Positions 43,318 to 51,840 are shown, numbered from the stretch's first letter. The stretch: 57,267 nt of DNA from Bradyrhizobium oropedii (GCF_020889685.1 NZ_JACMYO010000032.1:1-57267); one strand, 5' to 3'. The notes: generated from the sequence alone by a model not told the origin. Made by a program: numbers and translations.

Positions 43318-43394
43318 CCGAATGGCGTTGGTTGATTGGTCGGTTCTTGATCGAGCCGTGCAAGATGGTCGGTGACATTGATCTTGCGCGACAT
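43314..43394 (-). CDS. Possible 26-residue leader peptide upstream of the DszC/SfnB-like gene
   Basis: A short frame begins with ATG at 43394, preceded by CGAGG 4 bases upstream. It encodes MSRKINVTDHLARL-DQEPT and ends with TGA overlapping the next ATG by 4 bases. A 7-bp inverted repeat (GCAAGAT at 43360-43366 and ATCTTGC at 43381-43387) covers its first codons. It contains no Cys or Met run, so a sulfur-sensing attenuator is not obvious. It may be a coupling peptide or chance. Confidence 0.3.
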   Translation of the reverse strand: MSRKINVTDHLARLDQEPTNQPTPFG

Positions 43395-43647
43395 GGTTCC
43401 TCGTTCTCTCGAGCGACGGTGCATCGTCGATCGAAGGAGCGCGCAGTTCATGCTTCGCAAACTGTCCCACGATTTGTGCCGAACCGAAATAGAGCGGTAT
43501 TCCAATTGTCGTTGCGTCCAGAGTTGTTCTGCTTCATGCGCGCGCGTGCGGCGGCAAGGAAAATCTTTTGATACGTGGCTGCTTGATCTGCCGTCGTGCT
43601 TCTCAGAAAAGATGACGGCGTAACGTCAGGGAAATCGGAGAAACGGC
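43395..43647. promoter_or_regulatory. Divergent intergenic region between DszC/SfnB-like and SfnG-like genes
   Basis: With the leader frame this makes a 330-base gap between divergent genes, so it should hold both promoters. AT-richer patches occur at 43484-43510 (CCGAAATAGAG and nearby) and 43558-43575. A small dyad CGACG-N6-CGTCG lies near 43414-43429. I see no convincing -35/-10 pair, no sigma-54 -24/-12 element with correct spacing, and no known riboswitch. Confidence 0.4.
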
Positions 43648-44742
43648 ATGTCGGCACGACCGCTTCGCTTTGGCATCTGGGCGCTGGTCCATGGTTCGCG
43701 CGCCGCCTATCAGGATCCGGAGGAGCCGTATGACGCATCGTGGGAGCGCAATCGCGATCTCGTGCTTGCCGCAGAAGCGCTGGGCTACGATTCCACGCTG
43801 ATCGCGCAGCACACGATCAATCCGCATCAGGAGGATTTCGATCAGCTCGAAGCCTGGAGCGCGGCGGCCGGCGTTGCGGCATTAACGAGCCGCATCGAGA
43901 TCATCGCGGCCATCAAGCCGTATCTCTATCACCCGGTAGTTCTCGCCAAGCTTGCGCTCGGGATCGAGAACATCAGCCGCGGACGCTTTGCGATCAATCT
44001 GGTCAACGCCTGGAACCGGCCCGAGCTCGACAAGGCCGGCATCGGCCTTGCCGAGCACGACGCCCGTTACGCTTATGGCCGGGAGTGGATCACGATCGTC
44101 TCGCGCCTGATGCAAGGCGAACGGCTGACCTACAAGGGCGAGCATTTCGACATCAGCGACTATCTGTTGCGGCCCACGAGCCGCTATCGGCTTCGGCCGT
44201 TGATCTATGTCGGCGGCGAGTCGGGGCCGGCGCGGGCGCTGGTTGCCGACCATGGCGACGTCTGGTTCATCAACGGGCAACCGCTCGAGGATGTGGCCGG
44301 CCTGATTGCCGATGTCGCCGCGCGGCCGCGGGCCTCGGTGCCGCTGCGTTCTGGCCTCTCCGCCTTCGTCGTCGCGCGCAAGACGCAGGACGAGGCCCAG
44401 GCTGCCTATGAGCGGTTGCTTGAGTTGTCGCGAAAGGATGCGCCGGTGAAGGCGATCCAGCGTCAGAACACCGATCCGAAGGTCGTGATGATGCAGACCT
44501 TGCAGAAGTCGGAACGGGTCGGCAGCAACGGCGGCACCGCTGCAGGGCTGGTCGGCAGCTATGACGAGGTCGCGGCCCGGATCGGGGCATTCCATGCCGC
44601 CGGCATCGAATTGTTCATGCTGCAATTCCAGCCCTTCGAGGCCGAGATGGAGCGCTTTGCGAAAGAGATCATCCCGCGCGTTCGCGCCGCATCACCGGCT
44701 GTCGCGGGTAACGCTCCGGCGCTGCTGGCAGGCTCACGGTAA
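43648..44742 (+). CDS. FMNH2-dependent monooxygenase, SfnG/SsuD-like (LLM fold)
   Basis: The 364-residue luciferase-like monooxygenase has the SfnG/SsuD length and landmarks: LRFGIWALVHGSRAAY, LVLAAEALGYDSTLIAQHTI, IEIIAAIKPYLYHPVVLAKL, GRFAINLVNAWNRPELDKAG, EHDARYAYGREWI, and PLIYVGGESGPARALVADHG. SfnG oxidises dimethyl sulfone and SsuD releases sulfite from alkanesulfonates; which applies here is not decidable. GGAGAAACGGC precedes the ATG. It is transcribed alone, divergent from the DszC/SfnB-like operon and convergent with the next monooxygenase, with 5 bases between the two stops. It presumably shares the flavin reductase encoded at 41469. Confidence 0.87.
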   Translation: MSARPLRFGIWALVHGSRAAYQDPEEPYDASWERNRDLVLAAEALGYDSTLIAQHTINPHQEDFDQLEAWSAAAGVAALTSRIEIIAAIKPYLYHPVVLAKLALGIENISRGRFAINLVNAWNRPELDKAGIGLAEHDARYAYGREWITIVSRLMQGERLTYKGEHFDISDYLLRPTSRYRLRPLIYVGGESGPARALVADHGDVWFINGQPLEDVAGLIADVAARPRASVPLRSGLSAFVVARKTQDEAQAAYERLLELSRKDAPVKAIQRQNTDPKVVMMQTLQKSERVGSNGGTAAGLVGSYDEVAARIGAFHAAGIELFMLQFQPFEAEMERFAKEIIPRVRAASPAVAGNAPALLAGSR

Positions 44743-44747
44743 CTGCG

Positions 44748-46088
44748 TCACGCGGTTGCCGCGGCCTCGATCCGCCGCGCATAGCGGCTCGTCGGCCGCG
44801 GTAATCCGAAATGCTCACGCAAGGTGGTGCCGGCATAATCCGTTCGGAACAGGCCGCGTTGCTGCAGGATCGGCACCACGTTGTCGACGAAGACCTCCAA
44901 TCCCGTCGGCAGCACGTCCGGCATCAGATTGAAGCCGTCGGCGGCGCCAGCCGCAAACCAGGCTTCGATATCGTCGGCGATCTGCTCCGGCGTACCGACG
45001 ATGATGCGGTGTCCGACCCCGCCGCCGAGTGCTCGCAGCAACTGTCGGACCGTGAGGTTGCCGCGGCGCGCAAGGTTCACGGTGCCCTGAAACATGGTGT
45101 GGTTGGCGTTGGCCGGCAGCGGCAGCGGATCTGGCAGCGGCTTGTCGAGTTCGAGGATTGCAGCATCGACCTGCAATGTGCCGGCGAGGCGGGCAAGGCT
45201 ATACTCGATCGGAACCAGCTCCCACAGCTCATCCTGCCGTCGCTTCGCCTCGGCTTCGGTGCTGCCGATGACGGTAGCAAGGCCCGGCAGGATAACGATG
45301 GAGTCGCCGGCGCGGCCGTAAGCTGCGGCGCGAGCGCGCAGATCGCGCGCATAGGCGACGCCTTCCTCGATCGTCTGCGCCAGCGTGAATACGGCTTCGG
45401 CCTGCGCCGCGGCAAGGTCGCGGCCGTCGCTCGAGCCGCCGGCCTGAACGGTCACCGGTCGGCCCTGCGGCGAGCGGGGCACATTGAGCGGACCGGCCAC
45501 GGAGTAATGAGCGCCGCGATGCGTGATCGGATGAACCTTCGACGTATCGACAAACCGGGCGCTCGTCTTGTCGCCGACAAAGGCATCGTCCTCCCAGCTG
45601 TCCCACAGCGCATGGACAACCTCGGCGAACTCCTTGGCGCGTTCGTAGCGGGCCTTGTGCTCGAGCACGTTGTTGAGGCCGAAATTGCGGCTGGCGGCTG
45701 CGTCCGCCGTGGTCACCGCGTTCCAGCCGACGCGGCCGCCGCTCGCGAGATCCAGGGTCGCGAAGCGGCGCGCGATGTTGTAGGGCTCGTTATAGGTGGT
45801 CGAGGCAGTCGCGATCAGCCCGACATGGCTCGTCGCAGCGGCGACCGAAGCCAATACGATCGTCGGTTCCATCGACATGAATGATCGATAGTCGATGCGG
45901 TCGGTGATCGCCGGGGTATCGGCGAGAAAGATCGCATCGAGCTTGCCGCGCTCGGCGATCTCTGCAACGCGCACGTAATGGCCGACATCGAAACAGGCGC
46001 GCGGATCGCTTTCGGGCAGCCGCCAGGCCGACGCATAGACGCCGGAGTGCAGCAGATTGACATTGAGATGAAGCTGACGATGGGACAT
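44748..46088 (-). CDS. FMN-dependent monooxygenase, NtaA/SnaA/DszA family (LLM fold), copy 2
   Basis: The 446-residue protein is the same length as the paralogue at 39109 and shares its block order: LHLNVNLLHSGVYASAWRLP, RGKLDAIFLADTPAITDRI, LIATASTTYNEPYNIARRFA, GRVGWNAVTTADAA, HALWDSWEDDAFVGDKTS, and SPQGRPVTVQAGGSSDGRDL. It should oxidise an organosulfur compound with FMNH2. The ATG at 46088 matches the paralogue's start; the open frame upstream is not conserved-looking. It is divergent from the flavoprotein-ferredoxin-MetNIQ operon, suggesting joint control from the shared 314-base region. Confidence 0.9.
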   Translation of the reverse strand: MSHRQLHLNVNLLHSGVYASAWRLPESDPRACFDVGHYVRVAEIAERGKLDAIFLADTPAITDRIDYRSFMSMEPTIVLASVAAATSHVGLIATASTTYNEPYNIARRFATLDLASGGRVGWNAVTTADAAASRNFGLNNVLEHKARYERAKEFAEVVHALWDSWEDDAFVGDKTSARFVDTSKVHPITHRGAHYSVAGPLNVPRSPQGRPVTVQAGGSSDGRDLAAAQAEAVFTLAQTIEEGVAYARDLRARAAAYGRAGDSIVILPGLATVIGSTEAEAKRRQDELWELVPIEYSLARLAGTLQVDAAILELDKPLPDPLPLPANANHTMFQGTVNLARRGNLTVRQLLRALGGGVGHRIIVGTPEQIADDIEAWFAAGAADGFNLMPDVLPTGLEVFVDNVVPILQQRGLFRTDYAGTTLREHFGLPRPTSRYARRIEAAATA

Positions 46089-46402
46089 GGCTGCCACGCA
46101 GTGAAATGAGTTGGTTTTCGAAATATCGCTTGTCGCGCCACAAGGAAACGAACGGTCGGAGCGTGCATGCAAAAAGAAATATCCGCCTCCACTGCGCGGT
46201 TCGCGGACAAAGCTCGAGTTCTGCTTCGGCGTTGAACGAAACGTCCTCCGCGCCGGTGCATGATTATTCTTCCCTTGGCTGCGGCAGGGGAAGCTTCGTC
46301 CAAGTCCACGCAAATATCTGAAATTGCCAAAGGCGCCCGCGCGCGTAACGATGTTGCTGCGGCGCATCGCAAGCGATCGGAGCCGTTTGGAGAATCTGGA
46401 CG
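46089..46402. promoter_or_regulatory. Divergent intergenic region with a leader hairpin (46269-46293)
   Basis: This 314-base gap separates a minus-strand monooxygenase from a plus-strand flavoprotein operon. CTTCCCTTG (46269-46277) pairs with CAGGGGAAG (46285-46293) over 9 positions, one of them G-U, around a 7-base loop, about 110 bases upstream of the flavoprotein ATG. A TTTCGAAA dyad lies at 46116-46123, near the monooxygenase start. No clear promoter boxes or known riboswitch are visible. Confidence 0.35.
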
Positions 46403-48031
46403 ATGACAACCAACGGTCGACGCGCCGAACAACGACCCGCACCAGGCGGCTCGGTTGAGTTCGACGCTGACGTCCTGGTGATCGGCGGCGGGCCGGCGGG
46501 CACGTGGGCTGCGGTGAGCGCCGCGGCGCGCGGCGCGCGGGTCGTGCTCGCCGACAAGGGATTTTGCGGCACGTCAGGCGCCACCGCGGCGGCCGGCACC
46601 GGCGTCTGGTATGTCGATCCCGATCCGGCGTTGCGCGAAGCCGCCATGGCCAATCGCGAGAAGCTGGGTGGACATCTGCAGGATCGCCGCTGGATGGCGC
46701 GCGTGCTCGATCAGACCTATCAGGACGGCAATCGATTGGCGGCCTGGGGTTACCCTTACCCGGTCGACGACAGCGGCAAATCGCAGCGCAATTCGTTGCA
46801 AGGCCCGGAATACATGCGCCTGATGCGCAAGCGCACCAAGCAGGCCGGCGTCACCATTCTGGATCATAGCCCCGCGCTCGAGCTGTTGGTCGACGACGAC
46901 GGCGCGGTTGCAGGCGCCACCGGCGTTCGCCGGCAGAAGCACGATCGTTGGACCGTGCGCGCCAAGGCTGTCGTCATCGCGACCGGCGGCTGCGCCTTCC
47001 TGAGCAAGACGCTGGGCTCGAACGTGCTGACCGGAGACGGCTATCTGATGGCCGCGGAGGTCGGTGCCGAGTTCAGCAGTATGGAGTTCTCCAACGCTTA
47101 CGCGATCTCGCCGGCGTTTGGATCGGTGACCAAGACGCTGTTCTACGGCTGGGCAACCTTCAGCTACGAGGACGGCAGTGTCGTTCCCGGTGCGGCATCC
47201 AAGGGCGGGCGGTCGGCGATCGCCCGTGCATTGCTGCAGGGGCCGGTGTATGCCCGTCTCGACAAGGCGGATGACAACGTGCAGCGTGACATGCGGGCAT
47301 CGCAGCCGAATTTCTTTTTGCCGTTCGATCGCACCGGCATCGATCCCTTCAGCGAACGCTTTCCCGTCACCTTGCGGCTCGAAGGCACCGTGCGCGGCAC
47401 CGGCGGCCTTCGCATTGTCGACGACAGCTGCGCCACCAGCGTGCCGGGGCTCTACGCGGCCGGCGATGCGGCGACGCGCGAATTGATCTGCGGCGGCTTC
47501 ACCGGCGGCGGCAGCCACAATGCCGCCTGGGCGATGTCGTCGGGGACCTGGGCCGGATGGGGCGCTGCGGTCTATGCCGGGCAGCTTGGCCCTGCGCGTC
47601 AACGGCGTCTGGCGTCCGCCGGCACCGTTGCGTTCCGAAACCGATCGAGCCGTGCGTTCGAGCCGGCTGCGCTGGCGGAGGCGGTTCAGGACGAGGTCTA
47701 TCCGTATGAGCTGAACTACTTCCGGCACGCCTCGCGCCTCGACGGCGCGCTGGCGCGGCTCGATGCGGCGTGGGCCGATGCATCGGCGGCTGACGCGGCA
47801 GACGAGGATAATCTGCTGCGCGCCCGCGAGAGCGCGGCCATGCTGGCGACGTCGCGCTGGATGTATCGCAGCGCGCTGGCGCGTAACGAAAGCCGCGGCA
47901 TGCATCGCCGCGACGACTATCCCGATCAGGACGACCGGCAACGCCATTACGTGACGAGCGGCGGATTGGACGAGGTCTGGACCGCGGTCCGGCCGCACGC
48001 CGACGCCAGCTACGCAGAGGCTGCGGAATGA
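46403..48031 (+). CDS. FAD-dependent oxidoreductase, fumarate reductase / AprA-like flavoprotein
   Basis: The 542-residue protein has an N-terminal Rossmann FAD site (DVLVIGGGPAGTWAAVSAAA near residues 24-45) with CGTSGATAAAGTG after it. The C-terminal FAD contact is VPGLYAAGDA near residue 350, then GGFTGGGSHNAAWAMSSG. This layout is that of the succinate dehydrogenase/fumarate reductase/adenylylsulfate reductase alpha family, though AprA itself is longer (about 600 residues or more). Its stop overlaps the start of a two-cluster ferredoxin gene by 4 bases, the same alpha-beta partnership as AprA-AprB. The two precede metN, metI and two metQ genes, so its substrate is probably a sulfur compound brought in by that importer. 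It could be an adenylylsulfate- or sulfite-related reductase or an organosulfur oxidoreductase; sequence alone does not say. Confidence 0.82.
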   Translation: MTTNGRRAEQRPAPGGSVEFDADVLVIGGGPAGTWAAVSAAARGARVVLADKGFCGTSGATAAAGTGVWYVDPDPALREAAMANREKLGGHLQDRRWMARVLDQTYQDGNRLAAWGYPYPVDDSGKSQRNSLQGPEYMRLMRKRTKQAGVTILDHSPALELLVDDDGAVAGATGVRRQKHDRWTVRAKAVVIATGGCAFLSKTLGSNVLTGDGYLMAAEVGAEFSSMEFSNAYAISPAFGSVTKTLFYGWATFSYEDGSVVPGAASKGGRSAIARALLQGPVYARLDKADDNVQRDMRASQPNFFLPFDRTGIDPFSERFPVTLRLEGTVRGTGGLRIVDDSCATSVPGLYAAGDAATRELICGGFTGGGSHNAAWAMSSGTWAGWGAAVYAGQLGPARQRRLASAGTVAFRNRSSRAFEPAALAEAVQDEVYPYELNYFRHASRLDGALARLDAAWADASAADAADEDNLLRARESAAMLATSRWMYRSALARNESRGMHRRDDYPDQDDRQRHYVTSGGLDEVWTAVRPHADASYAEAAE

Positions 48032-48348
48032 TCGAGGTGATCGACGCCGAACGCTGCACGTCCTGCGACATCTGCGTGAATGTCTGCCCGACCAATGTAT
48101 TCGACAAGACGGATGGAATTCCGGTGATCGCCCGCCAGAGCGATTGCCAGACCTGCTTTCTCTGCGAACTCTATTGTCCCGAGGACGCACTTTACGTCGC
48201 GCCCCATGCGGATGCCCCTTGCCCGACCGACGTAGTCGCGCTACGCGAGACCGCCGCATTGGGCAGTTACCGCCGCGCGGTCGGCTGGACCGACGAGACG
48301 CGCGATCTCCGCGGCATCGACCGCAGCTATCTGCTCTTTGGTCATTGA
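48028..48348 (+). CDS. Two-cluster [4Fe-4S] ferredoxin, AprB-like partner subunit
   Basis: The 106-residue protein has two ferredoxin motifs in its first 60 residues, CTSCDICVNVCP and CQTCFLCELYCP, each with four Cys, enough for two [4Fe-4S] clusters. The start ATG overlaps the flavoprotein stop (ATGA), so the two are made together. The C-terminal ~45 residues (ETAALGSYRRAVGWTDET, RDLRGIDRSYLLFGH) lie outside the ferredoxin fold and may wrap the flavoprotein subunit, as the AprB tail does. It probably carries electrons between the flavoprotein and an unknown donor or acceptor. Confidence 0.88.
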   Translation: MIEVIDAERCTSCDICVNVCPTNVFDKTDGIPVIARQSDCQTCFLCELYCPEDALYVAPHADAPCPTDVVALRETAALGSYRRAVGWTDETRDLRGIDRSYLLFGH

Positions 48349-48398
48349 GTTCGGGCTGTGCCCGGCGACCGAAGCCATTTCCCAATTGGACCGACTGA

Positions 48399-49523
48399 AT
48401 GAATGTGCATCAATCTCTGACGACGGTGCAGACTTTCGCACCGCTGCCGTCGATCTCGCTCCCATCCGGCGCAAGCGATGCCATGATCCGCTTCGAGGGC
48501 GTCTCGAAGGTCTATCCGGCCTATCGTGACAAGCCGAGCGTGCATGCCTTGCAGGCGATCGATTTTGCGATCCCGCGCGGCTCGATCACCGGCGTGATCG
48601 GCCGTTCCGGCGCCGGCAAATCGAGCCTGGTACGCCTCATCAACGGGCTTGAGAAGCCGTCGAGCGGTCGCGTTGTCGTCGATGGCCGTGAGATTTCCGC
48701 GCTCGCCGGCCGTGAGCTGCGCCTGACGCAGCGGTCGATCGGCATGATCTTCCAGCATTTCAACCTGCTGTCGTCGCGAACGGCGGCAGACAATATCGCG
48801 CTGCCGCTCGAAATCGCCGGCTGGTCCAGGGCTGACATTGCCGTCCGGGTGGAAGAACTCCTTGCGCTTGTCGGCATCGCCGACAAACACGACCGTTATC
48901 CCTCCGAACTGTCCGGCGGCCAGAAGCAGCGCATCGGCATCGCGCGCGCGCTGGCGACGCGGCCGAACGTGCTGTTGTCCGACGAGGCGACCTCGGCGCT
49001 CGATCCGCAGACGACACGGGCGATTCTGGACCTGCTGGCCAACATTAATCGCGAGCTCGGTGTCACCATCGTGCTGATCACCCACGAAATGTCGGTTGTC
49101 CGCCAACTCGCCAAGGAGGTCGCGGTGATCGACGGCGGCCATGTCGTCGAACGCGGCCATGTCGCCGACATCTTCACGCATCCCCGGCATCCGGTCACGC
49201 AGGCGTTCCTGTCGGAGGCGATCGGGGACAGCGTTCCGGTCTCGCTGACGAGCCGCATTTCGCCGCAGCCGGTTGCCGGCGGCAAGGCGGTTCTGCGCGT
49301 GCAGGTGCGCGGCACTGAGGCCGGCGACACGGTAGTGGCGCGCCTCTCCCGGGAATTGTCCCATGACGTGGCGCTGCTGTCGGCCCGCATCGATGAGATC
49401 GGCGGCCAGCATGTCGGCTCGGTGATCCTGGGCATTCCCGGCGGCGAAGCCGCAGCCGGGCAAGCCCTGGTCTATCTTTCTCAGCATGAAATCCCGGTGG
49501 AGCGTCTCGGCTATGTCGCGTGA
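48399..49523 (+). CDS. metN: MetN-type ABC importer ATP-binding protein
   Basis: The 374-residue protein has an ABC domain with Walker A GRSGAGKSS, Q-loop IFQHFNLLSSRT, signature LSGGQKQRIGIARAL, Walker B VLLSDEATSALDP, and H-loop LITHEMSVV. A C-terminal ~100-residue NIL domain follows (AVLRVQVRGTEAGDTVVARL), which in MetN binds methionine and gives feedback inhibition. MetN usually starts at the equivalent of Met29 (48483, MIRFEGVSKVYPAY). The 28-residue extension from 48399 is therefore uncertain. It is 50 bases after the ferredoxin gene and overlaps metI. The transported compound may be methionine or another sulfur-containing compound. Confidence 0.92.
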   Translation: MNVHQSLTTVQTFAPLPSISLPSGASDAMIRFEGVSKVYPAYRDKPSVHALQAIDFAIPRGSITGVIGRSGAGKSSLVRLINGLEKPSSGRVVVDGREISALAGRELRLTQRSIGMIFQHFNLLSSRTAADNIALPLEIAGWSRADIAVRVEELLALVGIADKHDRYPSELSGGQKQRIGIARALATRPNVLLSDEATSALDPQTTRAILDLLANINRELGVTIVLITHEMSVVRQLAKEVAVIDGGHVVERGHVADIFTHPRHPVTQAFLSEAIGDSVPVSLTSRISPQPVAGGKAVLRVQVRGTEAGDTVVARLSRELSHDVALLSARIDEIGGQHVGSVILGIPGGEAAAGQALVYLSQHEIPVERLGYVA

Positions 49524-50178
49524 ACTCATCAACCTGATCGTTCAGGCCACCGGCGAGAGCCTGTTCATGGTCACGGTCGCAGCCCTGGTTGCGACCGTGT
49601 TGGGCCTGCCGCTCGGGATATTCCTGGCCACCAGCCGCAAGGGCGAGTTGTTCGCCGCACCGCCGGCCAACGGCATTCTCGGCGTGATCGTCAATGCTGC
49701 GCGCTCGACGCCGTTCATCATCCTGGTCGTCGCGATCATTCCGTTCACGCGCCTGATCGCCGGCACCTCGATCGGCTCGGGTGCGGCAATCGTGCCGCTC
49801 ACTATCGCGGCGACGCCGTTCATCGCCCGCCTGGTGGAGGCGGCGATCCGCGAGGTCGACGCCGGCCTGATCGAGACGGCATCCTCGTTCGGTGCGAGCC
49901 CGCTGCAGATCGTGTTCAAGGTCCTGATCCCGGAGGCATTGCCGGGCCTGGTGCTCGCCTTGACGCTCGCGGTGGTCAGCCTGCTCGGCTACTCTGCGAT
50001 GGTCGGGGCGGTCGGCGGCGGAGGTCTCGGCGATCTCGGCATTCGCTACGGCTATCAGCGCTTCATGCCGGAAATGATGCTGGCGGTCGTCGTCGTCCTG
50101 ATCGCGCTGGTGCAGACCGTGCAGACCGCCGGCGACTATCTGGCGCGCCGCGTCAATCGCCGCCTGCGCAATCGCTGA
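49513..50178 (+). CDS. metI: MetI-type ABC importer permease
   Basis: The 221-residue membrane protein has about five transmembrane segments: SLFMVTVAALVATVLGLPLG, ILGVIVNAARSTPFIILVVA, IVPLTIAATPFIARLVEAAI, VLALTLAVVSLLGYSAMVGA and AVVVVLIALVQTVQTAGDYL. It carries the ABC-permease EAA-type loop (ETASSFGASPLQIVFKVLIP, EALPGL). The ATG at 49513 lies within the last codons of metN (11-base overlap) with GGTGGAGCG upstream. The in-frame ATG at 49486 would add nine residues not usual in MetI. It is the only MetI-type permease in the window although four MetQ-like proteins occur. Confidence 0.93.
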   Translation: MSRELINLIVQATGESLFMVTVAALVATVLGLPLGIFLATSRKGELFAAPPANGILGVIVNAARSTPFIILVVAIIPFTRLIAGTSIGSGAAIVPLTIAATPFIARLVEAAIREVDAGLIETASSFGASPLQIVFKVLIPEALPGLVLALTLAVVSLLGYSAMVGAVGGGGLGDLGIRYGYQRFMPEMMLAVVVVLIALVQTVQTAGDYLARRVNRRLRNR

Positions 50179-50211
50179 TCCCATAGTCATTCTTATTCCA
50201 CGGAGACCAAG

Positions 50212-50994
50212 ATGTTGTTTCGATCCTTTCTCGCGCTAACGAGCATTGGTGCGATCTGGTCGACCGGAGTTGCGGCTGAAACGATCAAGATCGGGGTTAC
50301 GCCCGGGCCGCATGCGCAAATCCTCGAGGCGGTGAAGCCGATCGCGGCCAAGAGCGGGCTTGATCTCCAGCTGATCGAGTTCTCGGATTATGTCGTACCC
50401 AACGCCGCACTCGACGCCGGCGACATCCAGGCCAATTCCTTTCAGAACCAGCCTTATCTGGACAACCAGAAAGCCGATCGCGGCTACAAGATCGAGCAGG
50501 TGGGACTGACGGTCAATTTCCCGATCGGCATCTATTCACGCAAGCACAAGAGCTGGACGGACCTCCCTGACGGAGCCAAGGTCTCGATCCCGAACGATCC
50601 CACCAACGGCGGCCGCGCGCTGCTCCTGCTGCGCGACAAGGGCGCAATCAAGCTGAAGAGCGACGTCGGATTCAAGCCGACTGTTATCGACATCACTGAC
50701 AATCCCAAGAAGCTGAAATTCATCGAGGTCGATGCCGCCCAGGCGCCCCGCGCGCTCGACGACGTCGATGCTGCGGTCATCAACACGAACTATGCGACGC
50801 AGGCCGGCCTTGATCCGGTCAAGGATCCGATCCTGCGCGAGGATCCGAAGGGGCCATATGTCAATCTGATCGCGGTTCGCTCCGCCGACAAGGACAAGCC
50901 TTGGGTCAAGATCCTGGTCGATAGTTACCACTCGCCCGAGATCAAGGAATTCGTCCTGACCAAGTTCAAGGGCGCGGTGTTGCCGAGCTGGTAA
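50212..50994 (+). CDS. metQ: MetQ/NlpA-family periplasmic binding protein 2
   Basis: The 260-residue protein has a signal peptide (MLFRSFLALTSIGAIWSTGV, cleavage near AAETI) with no lipobox Cys. The family pattern is clear: IKIGVTPGPHAQILEAVKPI, IEFSDYVVPNAALDAGDIQA, NSFQNQPYLDNQ, VSIPNDPTNGGRALLLLRDK, and AAQAPRALDDVDAAVINTNY. It follows metI by 33 bases with CGGAGACC as ribosome-binding site. It is probably the main solute receptor for MetNI. It resembles the next gene closely in sequence and is probably the product of a tandem duplication. Confidence 0.93.
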   Translation: MLFRSFLALTSIGAIWSTGVAAETIKIGVTPGPHAQILEAVKPIAAKSGLDLQLIEFSDYVVPNAALDAGDIQANSFQNQPYLDNQKADRGYKIEQVGLTVNFPIGIYSRKHKSWTDLPDGAKVSIPNDPTNGGRALLLLRDKGAIKLKSDVGFKPTVIDITDNPKKLKFIEVDAAQAPRALDDVDAAVINTNYATQAGLDPVKDPILREDPKGPYVNLIAVRSADKDKPWVKILVDSYHSPEIKEFVLTKFKGAVLPSW

Positions 50995-51023
50995 TCACCG
51001 ATTCAAATGCCGAGGAAAGATTG

Positions 51024-51800
51024 ATGCGTATCCTGATGACCGCGCTTGCCGTCGTCGTGCTTTTGACCGGAGCGGCCAGGGCCGAGACCGTCCGCGTCGG
51101 CGTCACGGCTGGACCCCATGCCGAAATCCTTGATGTCGTGAAGAAGGTGGCCGCCGGCCGCGGGCTCGACATCAAGGTGGTCGAATTCACCGACTATGTG
51201 ATCCCGAACCAGGCGCTCGCGCTCGGGGATCTCGAGGCTAATTCGTTCCAGCACGAGCCCTACCTGAAGAACCAGCTCTCCAAGACCGGCTGGAAGATCG
51301 TCAAGGTCGCCAGCACGATTGCCTCGCCGCAGGGCGTCTACACCTTGAAGTACAAGAAGCTGGCCGATCTTCCGGATGGCGCACGGGTGGCGATCGCCAA
51401 CGATCCGTCCAACGGGGCGCGCGGCCTGATGATCCTGGCACTGCACGGCGTGATCAAATTGAGGGACCCGAATAACGTCGCTTCGACGATCGCCGACATC
51501 ACCGACAATCCAAAGAAGTTGCGTTTCGTCGAGCTCGATGCCGCGCAGCTGCCGCGGTCATTGCAGGACGTCGACCTGGTCTCGATCAACAACAACTATG
51601 CGGTTCAGGCCGGGCTCAATCCCGCCACCGATGCAATCGCGCGTGAGGCGGCCGATGGTCCCTGGGTCAACATCCTTGCCGTGCGTGAAGAGGACAAGGA
51701 CAAGCCCTGGGTCAAGCAGCTGGCCGACGCTTATCGTTCCGACGAGGTGAAAGCGTTCCTCGAGAAGCGCTTCAAGGGTACCTATATCGCGACCTGGTGA
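51024..51800 (+). CDS. metQ: MetQ/NlpA-family periplasmic binding protein 3
   Basis: The 258-residue protein starts at ATG 51024 (GAGGAAAG upstream; a TTG directly before is dispensable). The signal peptide is RILMTALAVVVLLTGAARA, cleaved before ETVRVGV, with no lipobox Cys. Family blocks are VTAGPHAEILDVVKKVAAG, VEFTDYVIPNQALALGDLEA, NSFQHEPYLKNQLSKTGWKI, IANDPSNGARGLMILALHG, and YAVQAGLNPATDAIARE. It is 29 bases after the preceding metQ. The side-by-side pair with one MetNI suggests two solutes of related shape sharing the transporter. Confidence 0.93.
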   Translation: MRILMTALAVVVLLTGAARAETVRVGVTAGPHAEILDVVKKVAAGRGLDIKVVEFTDYVIPNQALALGDLEANSFQHEPYLKNQLSKTGWKIVKVASTIASPQGVYTLKYKKLADLPDGARVAIANDPSNGARGLMILALHGVIKLRDPNNVASTIADITDNPKKLRFVELDAAQLPRSLQDVDLVSINNNYAVQAGLNPATDAIAREAADGPWVNILAVREEDKDKPWVKQLADAYRSDEVKAFLEKRFKGTYIATW

Positions 51801-51840
51801 CGGGCTGATCGTCCATCACCGATGGGGTCCGCAAGTCAGA

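Noticed and set aside
43571..43590. Sigma-54 type -24/-12 element before the SfnG-like gene
   Set aside because: A TGGC...TGC pair is present but the GG-to-GC spacing is 11, not 10, and no sigma-54 activator gene is nearby.
46089..46442. A ~118-codon N-terminal extension of monooxygenase copy 2
   Set aside because: The paralogue starts at the equivalent of 46088, and the extension is low-complexity Arg/Ser-rich sequence through a divergent promoter region.
51813..51825. CCATC-ACC-GATGG as a terminator between metQ3 and monooxygenase 3
   Set aside because: Only a 5-bp stem with a 3-base loop and no T tract on either strand.
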